Assembly (NCBI RefSeq): GCF_015645385.1
Contig: NZ_JADOET010000005.1
Location: 62,001 to 126,000 of the forward strand
DNA from: Winogradskyella marina
GTDB lineage: Bacteria > Bacteroidota > Bacteroidia > Flavobacteriales > Flavobacteriaceae
Reading direction: 5' to 3'
Length of the DNA stretch: 64,000 bases
The translations under genes and the position numbers were made by a program. Positions 37,510 to 47,008 of the stretch are shown in pieces. Every line of letters begins with the position of its first letter. Position 1 is the first letter of the stretch. The notes beneath the pieces are model-generated. The model was not told the DNA's origin. It did not search any database and saw only the letters and a list, made by a program, of their open reading frames with translations.

Positions 37510-38142
37510 CTATTCTTGAGTTTCTTCTGCTGCTGGTGCATCAGTTCCTTCTGCTCCTTCAGCTTCTTCTTCATCGTCATCTGCATCTACAATAGCTAAT
37601 CTGCTACGTCTTACTTGACATACTACAGTATTATCTGGGTGTAAGAATTTGTAATCTTCGTTTTCTAATTCTGTAATATAGAATTTACTACCGATTTTTA
37701 ATGGAGTAATATCAATCTCAATAAAATCTGGTAATTTTGAAGGGATAGCTTTTACTCTAAGTTTACGATATGGCATTCTTAAGTTACCACCATTCATTAC
37801 ACCTTTAGAAGATCCTACGATTTGAATAGGAATTTCCATTGTAATTTCTTTGTTTTCGAAAATCTGATAGAAATCTATGTGTGAGATTCTGTCAGTAACA
37901 GGGTGAAATTGAATGTCTTGCATTACTGCATTGATTTTTTCACCGTTATCTAAGACAATCACAACTGTATGTGCGCTAGCAGTATATACAAGTTTTGAGA
38001 AAGCTAATTCTGGTGCCGAGAAATGGAATGCTTTGTCTCCTCCGTATATAACGCAAGGAACCTGACCAGCATTACGTAAGGCTTTAGTTGCTTTTTTGCC
38101 TACGCTTTCTCTTTGAGATCCGTTAATTGTAATTGATTTCAT
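37510..38142 (-). CDS. rplY: 50S ribosomal protein bL25/general stress protein Ctc
   Basis: A 5S rRNA-binding protein of the large subunit. 210 residues, the long TL5/Ctc form. The N-terminal domain ([34 protein letters not shown]) matches bL25 and the C-terminal beta domain runs to about 185. The end is an acidic low-complexity tail ([16 protein letters not shown]), usual in Bacteroidota. A -7 box TAAATTTG lies on the minus strand at 38198-38191, and the leader starts with a ccctc/gaggg hairpin. Confidence 0.96.
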   Translation of the reverse strand: MKSITINGSQRESVGKKATKALRNAGQVPCVIYGGDKAFHFSAPELAFSKLVYTASAHTVVIVLDNGEKINAVMQDIQFHPVTDRISHIDFYQIFENKEITMEIPIQIVGSSKGVMNGGNLRMPYRKLRVKAIPSKLPDFIEIDITPLKIGSKFYITELENEDYKFLHPDNTVVCQVRRSRLAIVDADDDEEEAEGAEGTDAPAAEETQE

Positions 38143-38172
38143 TTTTTGAAATGTTTTATTAAATTTTTAATT

Positions 38173-38198
38173 CCCTCATTTTGAGGGCTGCAAATTTA
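38173..38198 (-). promoter_or_regulatory. rplY promoter -7 box and leader hairpin
   Basis: TAAATTTG on the minus strand (38198-38191) matches TAnnTTTG. Directly downstream, ccctcaaaatgaggg (38187-38173) folds into a 5-bp stem. The hairpin would lie at the very 5' end of the mRNA. Confidence 0.5.
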
Positions 38199-38307
38199 GA
38201 AATTTTAAATGAAAATACTAGTGTTAGTTCACTATTTTTTAATACTGCCAGTTTTATTGAAGGCTCGTCCTAATATCAACATTAAAAATTAATAATATAA
38301 AAGCGGA

Positions 38308-39249
38308 TTACATTACAAATTTACTACTAATAGATTTGTTGTGATGTACATTATACATGACATCTGCAAACAAATCAGAGCAACTTAAAACGCGTATTTT
38401 CTTACTTTCTTGTTTTAAAGGAATAGAATTAGTTACAATTAATTCTTCTAGTTTAGAGTTTTCTAATTTTTCGTAAGCGTTTCCAGATAAAATTGGATGT
38501 GTACAAATAGCTCTTACACTTAGTGCACCACGTTCCATCATAAGATCTGCAGCTTTAGTTAGTGTACCTGCTGTGTCTACCATATCATCTACTAAAACTA
38601 CATTTTTGCCTGTAACATCTCCAATTAATTCCATATGCGAGATTACATTAGCTTTAGCACGTTGCTTGTAACAGATTACAACATCGCTTTTTATAGCTTT
38701 AGAATACGCATAAGCACGTTTAGAACCTCCCATATCTGGAGAAGCAATAGTTAGGTTGTCTAAATTTAGGCTTCTTAAGTACGGTAAAAATATGGTTGAT
38801 GCGAATAAGTGATCCACAGGTTTTTCGAAAAATCCTTGAATTTGATCCGCATGTAAATCCATTGTAATAATCCTTGTGGCACCAGCTGCTTCTAACATTT
38901 TTGCCACTAATTTTGCAGCGATAGGCACTCTAGGTTTATCTTTTCTGTCTTGTCTTGCCCATCCAAAATATGGCATAACAGCTGTGATATGTCTTGCAGA
39001 AGCCCGTTTTGCTGCATCTATCATTAATAGCATTTCCATTAGATTCTTTGGGCCAGGATGTGTAGATCCTATGATAAAAATACGTGTTCCTCTAATAGAT
39101 TCTTCGTAAGATGGCTGAAATTCTCCATCGCTATAAGTCGATGTAATTACCTTACCTAGTTTAACTCCGTAGGTCTCAGCTATCTTTTCTGCAAGGTAGG
39201 TGCTTTGTGAACAAGCAAAAATTTTGGCTTCTGTGGTTTCGTATGGCAT
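38308..39249 (-). CDS. prs: ribose-phosphate pyrophosphokinase
   Basis: It makes PRPP from ribose-5-phosphate and ATP for nucleotide, His and Trp synthesis; cytoplasmic. 313 residues, standard. Motifs: FGWARQDRKDKPR (ATP loop near 95), MDLHADQIQGFF near 130, and the PRPP-binding VVLVDDMVDTAGTL near 215. It is followed by rplY after 165 bp; the two are often adjacent. A -7 box TAAATTTG is at 39305-39298 on the minus strand. Confidence 0.97.
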   Translation of the reverse strand: MPYETTEAKIFACSQSTYLAEKIAETYGVKLGKVITSTYSDGEFQPSYEESIRGTRIFIIGSTHPGPKNLMEMLLMIDAAKRASARHITAVMPYFGWARQDRKDKPRVPIAAKLVAKMLEAAGATRIITMDLHADQIQGFFEKPVDHLFASTIFLPYLRSLNLDNLTIASPDMGGSKRAYAYSKAIKSDVVICYKQRAKANVISHMELIGDVTGKNVVLVDDMVDTAGTLTKAADLMMERGALSVRAICTHPILSGNAYEKLENSKLEELIVTNSIPLKQESKKIRVLSCSDLFADVMYNVHHNKSISSKFVM

Positions 39250-39297
39250 TTGTTGTCAGTTATTTAGTGGGTGTTGTGTTGGGTTTTTTATACGCAT

Positions 39298-39305
39298 CAA
39301 ATTTA
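39298..39305 (-). promoter_or_regulatory. -7 box of the prs promoter
   Basis: Minus-strand TAAATTTG, an exact TAnnTTTG; leader of about 42 nt. A -33 TTTG is not evident. Confidence 0.5.
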
Positions 39306-39352
39306 GAAAATTATTTTACTACAAAAAGCATAAAACCTACTAATTTTAATAG

Positions 39353-39379
39353 TTTGACAGAAATATTTTTCTATTTTTG
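39353..39379 (+). promoter_or_regulatory. promoter of tRNA-Leu
   Basis: TTTG at 39353-39356 and TATTTTTG at 39372-39379 are a good -33/-7 pair in the Bacteroidota style, ending 12 nt before the tRNA. Confidence 0.65.
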
Positions 39380-39391
39380 CAATCCGAAATC

Positions 39392-39472
39392 GCTCAAGTG
39401 GTGGAATTGGTAGACACGTTGGATTCAAAATCCAATGTCGCAAGACGTGCGGGTTCGATTCCCGCCTTGAGT
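39392..39472 (+). tRNA. tRNA-Leu (anticodon CAA)
   Basis: Cloverleaf features are readable: acceptor arms gctcaag (39392-39398) and cttgagt (39465-39471, with a G-T end pair), anticodon stem ttgga/tccaa around loop ttcaaaa, giving anticodon CAA at 39426-39428 for UUG codons. A class II variable arm (tgtcgcaagacg) and T-arm gcggg-ttcgatt-cccgc follow. The CCA end is not encoded. A terminator lies right after. Confidence 0.95.
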
Positions 39473-39477
39473 ACTAG

Positions 39478-39511
39478 AAAACCCTTAAGGTTAATTAATC
39501 TTAAGGGTTTT
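39478..39511 (+). terminator. terminator of tRNA-Leu
   Basis: Perfect 12-bp arms aaaacccttaag and cttaagggtttt. Confidence 0.85.
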
Positions 39512-39606
39512 ATGTTTTTTAGCGTTAGTACGTTAGTATTTGAGATATCAGAAATTTGTAATCATACGTTAGGAATAGTTTATAGCTAAACTTCAAAATA
39601 CTAAAT

Positions 39607-41295
39607 TCATTTCACAATAATTTTTTTAACCTGATTATAAAGATTTAGAAAATAAATACCTCTAGCGAAGCCTTTTATGGTTATAGTATTATTAGCAGGA
39701 TCAAAGTTTCCTTTTGCCATTACAGAGCCATGTATATTTGTAATAGTGTAAGTGGTAATGTCAGTGATATTGCTATTAATATAAATAAAGTCTGTCGTTG
39801 GGTTCGGATAAACTTTAATAGAAGTTATATCATTTTCAAAAGTTTCAACACTTAAAAGGTTATCAAAATAGATATCTAAATAATCTAAACGGTTGAGTAA
39901 CCAATTATCCATATATGTTTTTGAGGCTTCATCATAGTCATAGTTTTGCCAAATTAAACGCTCTCTTGCGTAGACCAAATTATCCTTTAATAAGTTATAA
40001 TTTCCGGTTAGTCTAGAGTTTAAGGCTTCAGTGCTTAGCACTCCTAATCTAAGTTCAAACCAACGTTCTGCAATCATATTACCCATTGCTTCATCTGGTG
40101 TGAGGTGAATTAACCTATTAAACAGACCGTTCGATAAAATATCATCGGTTATATTGTCATTATTTCCAGACCAATTTGTGGCAAAGACACCATCTAAATC
40201 CCATGGTGCAAAGAAATAGGGTTCATCCTGATTATATTTTGCCGTATATAAATTTTTCCCGATATTGTCTGTAGCACGAAGAAGGTTTAGAAAAATAAAA
40301 TAATCAAAAGCATTTTCAAGTTTTAATTTTTCGCCAATTTCATCTCTAAAATCTTGAAGGTTTGAATTGATAACAAAGTCGGTAAAGTCATAGAGATTTT
40401 CCCAATCTATAGCATCATCTGGATCGGGAAGCTTTAACTCATAATCACCCCAAATATCACTTGTATTATCATAATCTAGAAGCTCATTAAATATTGCATT
40501 ACCAGACGTCCAAGAATCACCTTTGTAAAGCTCACCTCGAATGTCATTATTGTATTTCTTTAATTTTAATTGCTTTCTATCTACTTGTTCAGAAAGCATA
40601 TATACACCATTGTATTCATTATTTAAAAACACATCTACATACATAACATTTGCGCCGGATTTTGCACCTTCTTCTTGGTCTAAATAATATGGCGTATGAA
40701 TATCTAACCAAAGTTGATGAGACGAAAAAGCCCTTAATCGAAGTGGTTCATTATAAATTGCATCTAAAACCCAGTCGTCATCTTCGCGTAAATTTCCAAA
40801 CTGCATATCAATGTTTTCGTCACCATTTGGGTCTTCCCAAAATTCTAAATCATAGGTTTTTTTGGGATAGGTTTGAGAGATTGCTCCGCGAAGCTCAATA
40901 CCCATTTGTGCAGTTTTAATGTCTTCTAAATCCGCATACACAAACGTAGCAAGTCTTTTAGGTTCATCAATAATTTCCAATTCCGTATTGATCGATATTA
41001 TTGGAAACACACTAAAAAACAATGCGTACTGTACATCATTATGTTCAACAGTATAGGATTCTTGATGGCTTATTGTGTTCGGTTTTACAGTGAATTCGTA
41101 ATCCGTATCCAAAGACAAAATCACAGCATCATAACTCGAAAAATCAGGGAACTGAGTAATATCTATTTTACAAATAATAAGGTCGTTTGTAGTATCAATT
41201 TGATAGCGTCCTTCAGGAACCGAAATCTCATAATTGTTCTGGGCACTCAATAATAACGACACAAATAATAACGTAAAAAAGTAAATAGTTTTCAT
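39607..41295 (-). CDS. CotH kinase-family protein with type IX secretion sorting domain
   Basis: A 562-residue secreted protein. Signal peptide about 1-18 (LLLSAQ), CotH-like domain about 90-470 (VDVFLNNEYNGVYMLSEQVD near 210, ELYKGDS near 240 and the FAPWDLDGVFATNW Asp motif near 350), then a C-terminal Por-type sorting domain of about 75 residues (VYPNPTTDFIYIN ... GIYFLNLYNQVKKIIVK). CotH proteins in Bacillus and fungi are spore/cell-surface kinases or invasins; the flavobacterial role is unknown. The sorting domain means export by the type IX system to the surface or medium. Single-gene unit. Confidence 0.9.
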   Translation of the reverse strand: MKTIYFFTLLFVSLLLSAQNNYEISVPEGRYQIDTTNDLIICKIDITQFPDFSSYDAVILSLDTDYEFTVKPNTISHQESYTVEHNDVQYALFFSVFPIISINTELEIIDEPKRLATFVYADLEDIKTAQMGIELRGAISQTYPKKTYDLEFWEDPNGDENIDMQFGNLREDDDWVLDAIYNEPLRLRAFSSHQLWLDIHTPYYLDQEEGAKSGANVMYVDVFLNNEYNGVYMLSEQVDRKQLKLKKYNNDIRGELYKGDSWTSGNAIFNELLDYDNTSDIWGDYELKLPDPDDAIDWENLYDFTDFVINSNLQDFRDEIGEKLKLENAFDYFIFLNLLRATDNIGKNLYTAKYNQDEPYFFAPWDLDGVFATNWSGNNDNITDDILSNGLFNRLIHLTPDEAMGNMIAERWFELRLGVLSTEALNSRLTGNYNLLKDNLVYARERLIWQNYDYDEASKTYMDNWLLNRLDYLDIYFDNLLSVETFENDITSIKVYPNPTTDFIYINSNITDITTYTITNIHGSVMAKGNFDPANNTITIKGFARGIYFLNLYNQVKKIIVK

Positions 41296-41481
41296 TGCTG
41301 CTTTTTAAAAACATAAAATAATTATAAAAAGTTAAATCGAAGCTGGTAATGCTTGAAAGTTTAATTTATTGCCTGTTGTTAGTTTGATTCAAAAACGAAG
41401 AAACCTTATAAATGTCACGTTTTTTTAGAATATTTATTTAGTTTATTAACCTAATTGTATACAAAATTAACCCAATAACTT

Positions 41482-41511
41482 TTTGTAGTCTTAAAATTTA
41501 TACTACTTTTG
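41482..41511 (+). promoter_or_regulatory. promoter of alginate unit 1
   Basis: TTTG (41482-41485), 18 nt, TACTTTTG (41504-41511): an exact Bacteroidota promoter. The -7 box runs into the operator that starts at 41510. Confidence 0.7.
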
Positions 41512-41532
41512 GTTAACCAGATTGGTAAACCA
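41510..41532. promoter_or_regulatory. double TGGTWWACCA operator before the PL6 gene
   Basis: TGGTTAACCA (41510-41519) and TGGTAAACCA (41523-41532) start 13 bp apart with spacer GAT. Both are near-perfect palindromes. They overlap the -7 box and the expected transcription start, so binding would block transcription. The likely reader is the FadR-type regulator encoded at 58244-58957. Confidence 0.75.
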
Positions 41533-41609
41533 ATTAAAAAAATCTTTTAAGAAAGGTGAGTTTTGGCCATCTATAAAGTGTACACTAATTGAATATAATC
41601 AACTATTAT

Positions 41610-43925
41610 ATGAAGAAATATCTATTAACTTTCGGCTTATTACTACTGTTTTTTTCTTGTGGAGAACACATAAATTCTAATACAGAATCAAGTCTATTAA
41701 TTTCAAATGCTTCAGAATTATCGGAAGCCATTAAAAACGCAGAGCCAGGTGACAACATTGTTTTAAAAAATGGGGTTTATAAAGATTTAGAGATTAAGTT
41801 CACTGGCGAAGGCACTGAAAAAAATCCAATTACTTTAAAAGCAGAAACACCTGGAAAAGTATTTATAGAGGGTGTTTCTAATTTAGAAATTAGTGGTAAT
41901 TATTTAGAAGTTAGTGGCTTATATTTTAGAAATGGTTATACACCAACACGTAACGTTATCGCATTTAGAACAAGTGAAAAAAACGTGGCAAACCACTCTA
42001 AGGTTACAAATTGCGTTATACTCGATTATAATCAGCTCGTTAGAGATAAAGATGATAATTGGGTTCAGCTTTTTGGAAGATATAATGAGTTCAGTAATAA
42101 TTACCTCGCTGGTAAAACCAACGGCGGACCAACCTTAAGAGTTGATATAAGAGGAAATCAAAGTATAAGAAATTACCATCAAATTATAAATAATCATTTT
42201 GGTCCAAGACCTAGAAAAGGTGGTGCTCGAGGAGAAACCATTCAGTTGGGAGGTAGTTTTTCTTCCATGTCACCAGGTAATAGCATAATAGCTAATAATT
42301 TATTTGAAGAATGTAATGGTGAAGTTGAAATTATTTCGAGTAAAACAAATTATAATGAAATTAGAAATAATGTATTCTATAAAAGTGAAGGCTCTGTTGT
42401 AACCAGACACGGAAATTATGTCACTGTAGATGGTAATTATTTTATAGGTGATGGAGTGAATGAACAATATGGAGGCATTAGAGTTGTAAATACTGGTCAT
42501 TGGATTACAAATAACTTGTTCTATAAAATAAAAGGAAAAAATTTTAGAAGTCCGATTGCGATAATGAACGGTATTCCAAAATCGCCTTTAAACAGATATA
42601 ATCAAGTTACCGATGTGGTTGTTGCTTACAATACGTTTGTAGATTCAGATGCGCCTTTTCAATTTGGTGTTGGGACTAATATTTCTCAGGCTGATGTATT
42701 ACCAAAATCTGAAATTCGTTCAGCGAGACCATTGAGAATTGAAGTGGTAAACAATGTGCTTTATAATTCTGTTGGCGACCCAAGTCCAATTATTGAACAT
42801 GACAAAGCCGATGGTGTCACCTTTCAAAGTAATATTATTGATAATAATGGAGTTAGTATAGCAAATAGTCATGGTTTAATTTCTAAAGAATTAACATTAA
42901 CTGATTTAGGTTCTGATATTGCTGTTCCAGTCACTGGTTTTAATGATGTTGAGGTTTATAATGGTTTTGGCTTTGAGGATATTACAAAAGACTTATTAGG
43001 TGAGTCTAGAGGTGATTCAAATCAAATAGGAGCGATATTAAACACAGATACCTATGCGATAGATCTGCTAGATAAAACAAAATATGGTGCGGATTGGTTT
43101 TCAAATGATGTAGAAGCGAAAGAAACAAAAACGCATACAGTAGCAAATGCTGAGGAATTAAAGACCAAACTACAGGCTGCGGAAAGTGGAGATGTTATTC
43201 AATTAAACGACGGATCTTATCAACTTTCAAAATCGTTGATTATAAATAAATCAATAACAATTCAATCTAATGGTAACTCAGAAATTTTATATACTGGGTT
43301 GGCAGAAACAGCAGCATTAGAATTGCATCCGTATGGGAAATTAACCTTAAAAAACATCAAATTAAAAGGAACAGATACTCAATATGCGTTTGCAAGTTTA
43401 AAAGAAAACATGTCTAACCATTTTGGGCTAGAAGTCATAGATTCTGAAATAAGTAATTTTAATTATGCTTTAAAAGTGTACAAACAGTCTTATTCCGAGG
43501 AAATTACCTTTATGAACACAGCCATTTCAAATTGTGAAAACGGTATAGAACTATCTGAAGAAACCAATGATCGTGGTGATTATAATACCGAATATTTAAA
43601 TATTATTGATTGTAAATTTTTAAACGTTCATAAAAACGTAATAGATTATTACAGAGGTGGATATGATGAGTCTACAATTGGTGGAAACCTTTTGGTTTCT
43701 AATAGTACATTCACCAATTGTGGAGCAAAAGAAGAAAACAAAAGACTTCTTAATCATAATGGTATTGTAAATGTAAATATTACAGGAAACACCTTCGTCA
43801 ATAACCCTGTTCAATTTGTGTCTATTTTATGGGGAGCAAAAAATAATGTGGAATCAGAAAACACTTTAATTAATTCAGGACAAATTAAGACGGAAGAAAA
43901 TTTAGAAATGAAATTAATGTATTAG
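41610..43925 (+). CDS. PL6 family alginate lyase, two-domain, lipoprotein
   Basis: A 771-residue polysaccharide lyase; the ATG at 41610 gives a clean lipoprotein signal (MKKYLLTFGLLLLFFSCGEH). The N-terminal beta-helix (about 35-370) is the catalytic PL6 domain: EIISSKTNYNEIRNN supplies the Lys base and VVTRHGNYVTVDGNYF the Arg, as in AlyGC-type enzymes; the metal-neutralising residues lie between. A second beta-helix (about 510-765) follows, as in two-domain members. It cleaves poly-mannuronate or mixed alginate by beta-elimination at the outer membrane. It is first in a six-gene unit with gaps of 17-61 bp. Confidence 0.93.
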   Translation: MKKYLLTFGLLLLFFSCGEHINSNTESSLLISNASELSEAIKNAEPGDNIVLKNGVYKDLEIKFTGEGTEKNPITLKAETPGKVFIEGVSNLEISGNYLEVSGLYFRNGYTPTRNVIAFRTSEKNVANHSKVTNCVILDYNQLVRDKDDNWVQLFGRYNEFSNNYLAGKTNGGPTLRVDIRGNQSIRNYHQIINNHFGPRPRKGGARGETIQLGGSFSSMSPGNSIIANNLFEECNGEVEIISSKTNYNEIRNNVFYKSEGSVVTRHGNYVTVDGNYFIGDGVNEQYGGIRVVNTGHWITNNLFYKIKGKNFRSPIAIMNGIPKSPLNRYNQVTDVVVAYNTFVDSDAPFQFGVGTNISQADVLPKSEIRSARPLRIEVVNNVLYNSVGDPSPIIEHDKADGVTFQSNIIDNNGVSIANSHGLISKELTLTDLGSDIAVPVTGFNDVEVYNGFGFEDITKDLLGESRGDSNQIGAILNTDTYAIDLLDKTKYGADWFSNDVEAKETKTHTVANAEELKTKLQAAESGDVIQLNDGSYQLSKSLIINKSITIQSNGNSEILYTGLAETAALELHPYGKLTLKNIKLKGTDTQYAFASLKENMSNHFGLEVIDSEISNFNYALKVYKQSYSEEITFMNTAISNCENGIELSEETNDRGDYNTEYLNIIDCKFLNVHKNVIDYYRGGYDESTIGGNLLVSNSTFTNCGAKEENKRLLNHNGIVNVNITGNTFVNNPVQFVSILWGAKNNVESENTLINSGQIKTEENLEMKLMY

Positions 43926-43986
43926 GATCATTCTAGGAAAACCGAAACTGTCACTACTAATTATAGGTCATCATAAAATTAACTAC

Positions 43987-45045
43987 ATGAAAAAATTAGC
44001 ACTTACATTACTATCATTTTTAGCAATTGTTGCTTGCAAAAACAACACTGATCCCAATTCAGAAACTATAAGTGAAGTCACTACAGAGAATGAGTCCACT
44101 ACAAAATATCCAAGTGATGTTATTCCGTTTATGGACGAATGGAAAATTCTTTTAGGAGATGGCACAAGTGTTAGTGACCTAGTTAATTACGAGAAAAAAG
44201 ATTTTTTCTATGTAGAAAATGAAAATGATGTAGACTGGGTAGTTTATAAAACGCCAAACTCGGGTGTCACTTCAAGAACATCGAGCAATACAAGAACAGA
44301 ATTAGGACAAACAAAACATTGGATTCCAGAAGTCGGAGGTAAATTAACAGGGGTATTGAAAGTGCAACATGTTTCCACGTCTGGTGATGCAAGAGTTGCG
44401 GCTTCATATTCTGTAGTGGTCGGTCAAATTCATAGTGATGAAGGTCATGAAAATGAACCTATAAAGATCTTTTATAAAAAATTCCCAGGTCATACAAAAG
44501 GCTCTGTGTTTTGGAATTATGAAATAAATACGGCAGGTGATGATAACTCAGGCAGGTGGGATTTATCTACAGCGGTTTGGGGTGATGATATGTCTGTTGT
44601 AGGAGCGAGTGCGGATGAATACCCATTAGAACCAGAAGACGGTATTGCCTTAGGTGAGGAGTTCAGCTATGAGATAAATGTTTATCAGGGTATCATGTAC
44701 CTTACGTTTACCAGTGATGGTCACAATACTAAGACGTTTGCCAAGAATTTGCTAGAATCAGAATTCACTACAAAAGAAGCTATTCCAGATCAAATATGGT
44801 CATTATATGCATCTATTGGTCGCGATGGAGTTGAGCGAGAAAATGCCTATGCAGGAGAAATAAATTACTTTAAACAAGGGGCTTATAACCAAACAAACGG
44901 AAAGAACCCTGAAGACAATATGGTTTGGAGCACAGGATCAGAAACATATGGTGGCGACATTGCAAAGCAATATGCAAACGGAAGTTATACAGAGGTGTGG
45001 TTTAAAGAAGCTACAGTGGGAGAAGGAACTGACCCTAATAATTAA
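43987..45045 (+). CDS. PL7 family alginate lyase, lipoprotein (first copy)
   Basis: A 352-residue endo-type lyase with lipoprotein signal MKKLALTLLSFLAIVACKNN (Cys17). The three PL7 signatures are visible: RTELGQ (near 105), VVGQIHS (near 147; Q-I-H, the poly-guluronate-associated form) and YFKQGAYNQT (near 296). The catalytic Arg, Gln, His and Tyr are therefore present. It is a close paralogue of the PL7 at 48306-49433. Probably anchored in the outer membrane, releasing oligosaccharides for import. Confidence 0.95.
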   Translation: MKKLALTLLSFLAIVACKNNTDPNSETISEVTTENESTTKYPSDVIPFMDEWKILLGDGTSVSDLVNYEKKDFFYVENENDVDWVVYKTPNSGVTSRTSSNTRTELGQTKHWIPEVGGKLTGVLKVQHVSTSGDARVAASYSVVVGQIHSDEGHENEPIKIFYKKFPGHTKGSVFWNYEINTAGDDNSGRWDLSTAVWGDDMSVVGASADEYPLEPEDGIALGEEFSYEINVYQGIMYLTFTSDGHNTKTFAKNLLESEFTTKEAIPDQIWSLYASIGRDGVERENAYAGEINYFKQGAYNQTNGKNPEDNMVWSTGSETYGGDIAKQYANGSYTEVWFKEATVGEGTDPNN

Positions 45046-45070
45046 ACAAATCTAAAAAAGTCTGTTTCCC

Positions 45071-46975
45071 TTGAAAAATCTTAGAGATAGTATAAATAAA
45101 GTAATCTTCGTTATGGGAGTTTCAGGTTGTGGGAAAAGCACCATAGGAAAACTATTAGCAGAAGAATTAGAGATTCCTTTTTTTGACGGCGACGATTTTC
45201 ATCCAAAAGTTAACATCATAAAAATGTCTAGTGGGCAGCCTTTAACCGATGCTGATAGACAAGGATGGTTAGAAACGTTAAATGAATTAGCTAAAACGCA
45301 ACTAACTAAAAGTAGTTGTGTAATTGTTTGTTCTGCGTTAAAAGAAGCGTATCGACATACATTAAGTTTGGGTATTGAAGCTGCTACTAAATGGATCTTT
45401 TTAAATGGGTCTTTTAATCAAATTTATAATAGAGTGAATAAAAGATCTAATCACTTTATGCCGTCAGACTTATTACAATCACAGTTTGATATTTTAGAAA
45501 AACCTAAAGACTCCATTGAAATAGATATTAGTTTAACGCCAAAAGATATTATAAAAACTTTAAAGGAAAATTTAATGGATAAATCAGAAATTGGATTATT
45601 TGGTTTAGGTGTTATGGGAAAAAGCCTATGTCGAAATTTAGCTCGTAATGGATTTAAAATTTCCATGTTTAACAGGCATGTTGCAGGTGTGGAGGAAAAT
45701 GTTGCCAAAGATTTTAAAGCACAATATTCAGATTTATCTAAAGCTGAAGCCTTTGATGATATTTCAGCTTTTGTAAATTCCTTGCAGACGCCCAGAAAGA
45801 TTATGTTAATGGTCAATGCAGGAAAAACAATAGATCATGTCATTGAAGATTTATTACCGCATTTATCAGGGAACGATATTCTTATAGATGGAGGGAATTC
45901 TAATTATGTTAAAACAAAAGAGCGTTGTGATTATTTAAAATCTAAGGGTATACATTTTATAGGTGCTGGTGTGTCTGGTGGAGAAGAAGGAGCCTTAAAA
46001 GGCCCATCTATTATGCCAAGTGGCGACGCAGAAGCTTATAAATATATACAGCCCTTTCTTGAGAAAATTGCGGCGAAAGATCAAAATAACTTACCGTGCT
46101 GTACTTATGTCGGTCCAGAAGGCAGTGGTCATTTTATAAAAATGGTGCACAATGGTGTAGAATATGTAGAAATGCAATTATTAGCTGAGGTCGCTATTAT
46201 TTTAAAAACTTTAGGTCAAAATCCAGATGCTATAGCTAATACCTTAGAGCGTTGGAAAGCTACTGTCAATAGCTATTTGCTTGAAATAACAACAGTTATT
46301 TTTAGGAAAAAAGAAGGTGACGATTGGTTAGTGAATAAAATTTTAGACAAAGCTGGTAATAAAGGTACAGGGAATTGGACAACCATTGCTTCAGCCGAGC
46401 TTGGTGTGCCCAGTACTTTAATTTCTTCAGCTTTATTTTCTAGGTATATTTCTTTTTATAAGGATGAACGCATCCAATTAAGTAAGGGTTTTGATAAAGG
46501 AGATCCTTCGGAATTACGTCTTACTACAACTGAGCTTTTAGAAGCTTATCAATTTGCTAGAATTATTAATCACTATCAAGGTTTTAAGCTTATAGCGGAG
46601 GCATCTGATAAATTCTCATGGAATTTAAATCTAAGCGAGATTGCTAGAATCTGGACAAACGGATGCATTATTAGATCTACATTAATGACGGATTTAGTAG
46701 AAGTTTTTAAAAGCACCACTAATATATTAACCAATACAGATGTCATAAAAGTCGTTCAGCAAACTAAAAAAGCGACAAAAAAGGTGGTGTCAGCATGTGT
46801 AACTAATGATCTGGTATCACCTGCTCTAAGTGAGGCACTTCAATTTTTTAATGGTATTACTACCCCATATGCGTCTGCAAATATTATTCAGGCACAGCGC
46901 GATTATTTTGGAGCACACACCTATCAACGACTAGATGATGATTCCGGAAAACGTTTTCATACTAATTGGATATAG
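45071..46975 (+). CDS. fusion of gluconokinase (GntK) and 6-phosphogluconate dehydrogenase (Gnd)
   Basis: A 634-residue bifunctional protein. Residues 1-165 are a GntK-type kinase: P-loop VMGVSGCGKST (14-24), FFDGDDFHP near 37, ADRQGWL near 60. Residues 169-634 are a complete decarboxylating 6PGDH: dinucleotide loop IGLFGLGVMG, the SGGEEGALKGPSIMPSG signature near 305, catalytic Lys/His-Asn in HFIKMVHNGVEY near 355, and NKGTGNWT near 435. It would turn gluconate into ribulose-5-phosphate, CO2 and NADPH. TTG at 45071 is the best start; the ATG at 45113 would remove the strand before the P-loop. An internal ATG (45575) with aaagga upstream could start Gnd alone. Its place among alginate lyases is unusual. 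Confidence 0.88.
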   Translation: MKNLRDSINKVIFVMGVSGCGKSTIGKLLAEELEIPFFDGDDFHPKVNIIKMSSGQPLTDADRQGWLETLNELAKTQLTKSSCVIVCSALKEAYRHTLSLGIEAATKWIFLNGSFNQIYNRVNKRSNHFMPSDLLQSQFDILEKPKDSIEIDISLTPKDIIKTLKENLMDKSEIGLFGLGVMGKSLCRNLARNGFKISMFNRHVAGVEENVAKDFKAQYSDLSKAEAFDDISAFVNSLQTPRKIMLMVNAGKTIDHVIEDLLPHLSGNDILIDGGNSNYVKTKERCDYLKSKGIHFIGAGVSGGEEGALKGPSIMPSGDAEAYKYIQPFLEKIAAKDQNNLPCCTYVGPEGSGHFIKMVHNGVEYVEMQLLAEVAIILKTLGQNPDAIANTLERWKATVNSYLLEITTVIFRKKEGDDWLVNKILDKAGNKGTGNWTTIASAELGVPSTLISSALFSRYISFYKDERIQLSKGFDKGDPSELRLTTTELLEAYQFARIINHYQGFKLIAEASDKFSWNLNLSEIARIWTNGCIIRSTLMTDLVEVFKSTTNILTNTDVIKVVQQTKKATKKVVSACVTNDLVSPALSEALQFFNGITTPYASANIIQAQRDYFGAHTYQRLDDDSGKRFHTNWI

Positions 46976-47008
46976 AAACGATCAACCTACTAACTAACGA
47001 CTAATATT

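Larger units (their letters stand above)
41296..41609. other. 314-bp intergenic region upstream of the alginate locus
   Basis: AT-rich, without a credible gene. Its left part is the upstream region of the CotH gene; its right part holds the promoter and double operator for the PL6 gene (separate entries). Nothing else is recognised. Confidence 0.7.

Noticed and set aside
39377-39589. Open frame over the tRNA-Leu region
   Set aside because: It lies across the tRNA and its terminator; the cloverleaf explains the sequence.
45113-45115. ATG at 45113 as start of the GntK-Gnd gene
   Set aside because: It would remove the first beta-strand (VIFVMG) before the P-loop, so the TTG at 45071 is preferred.
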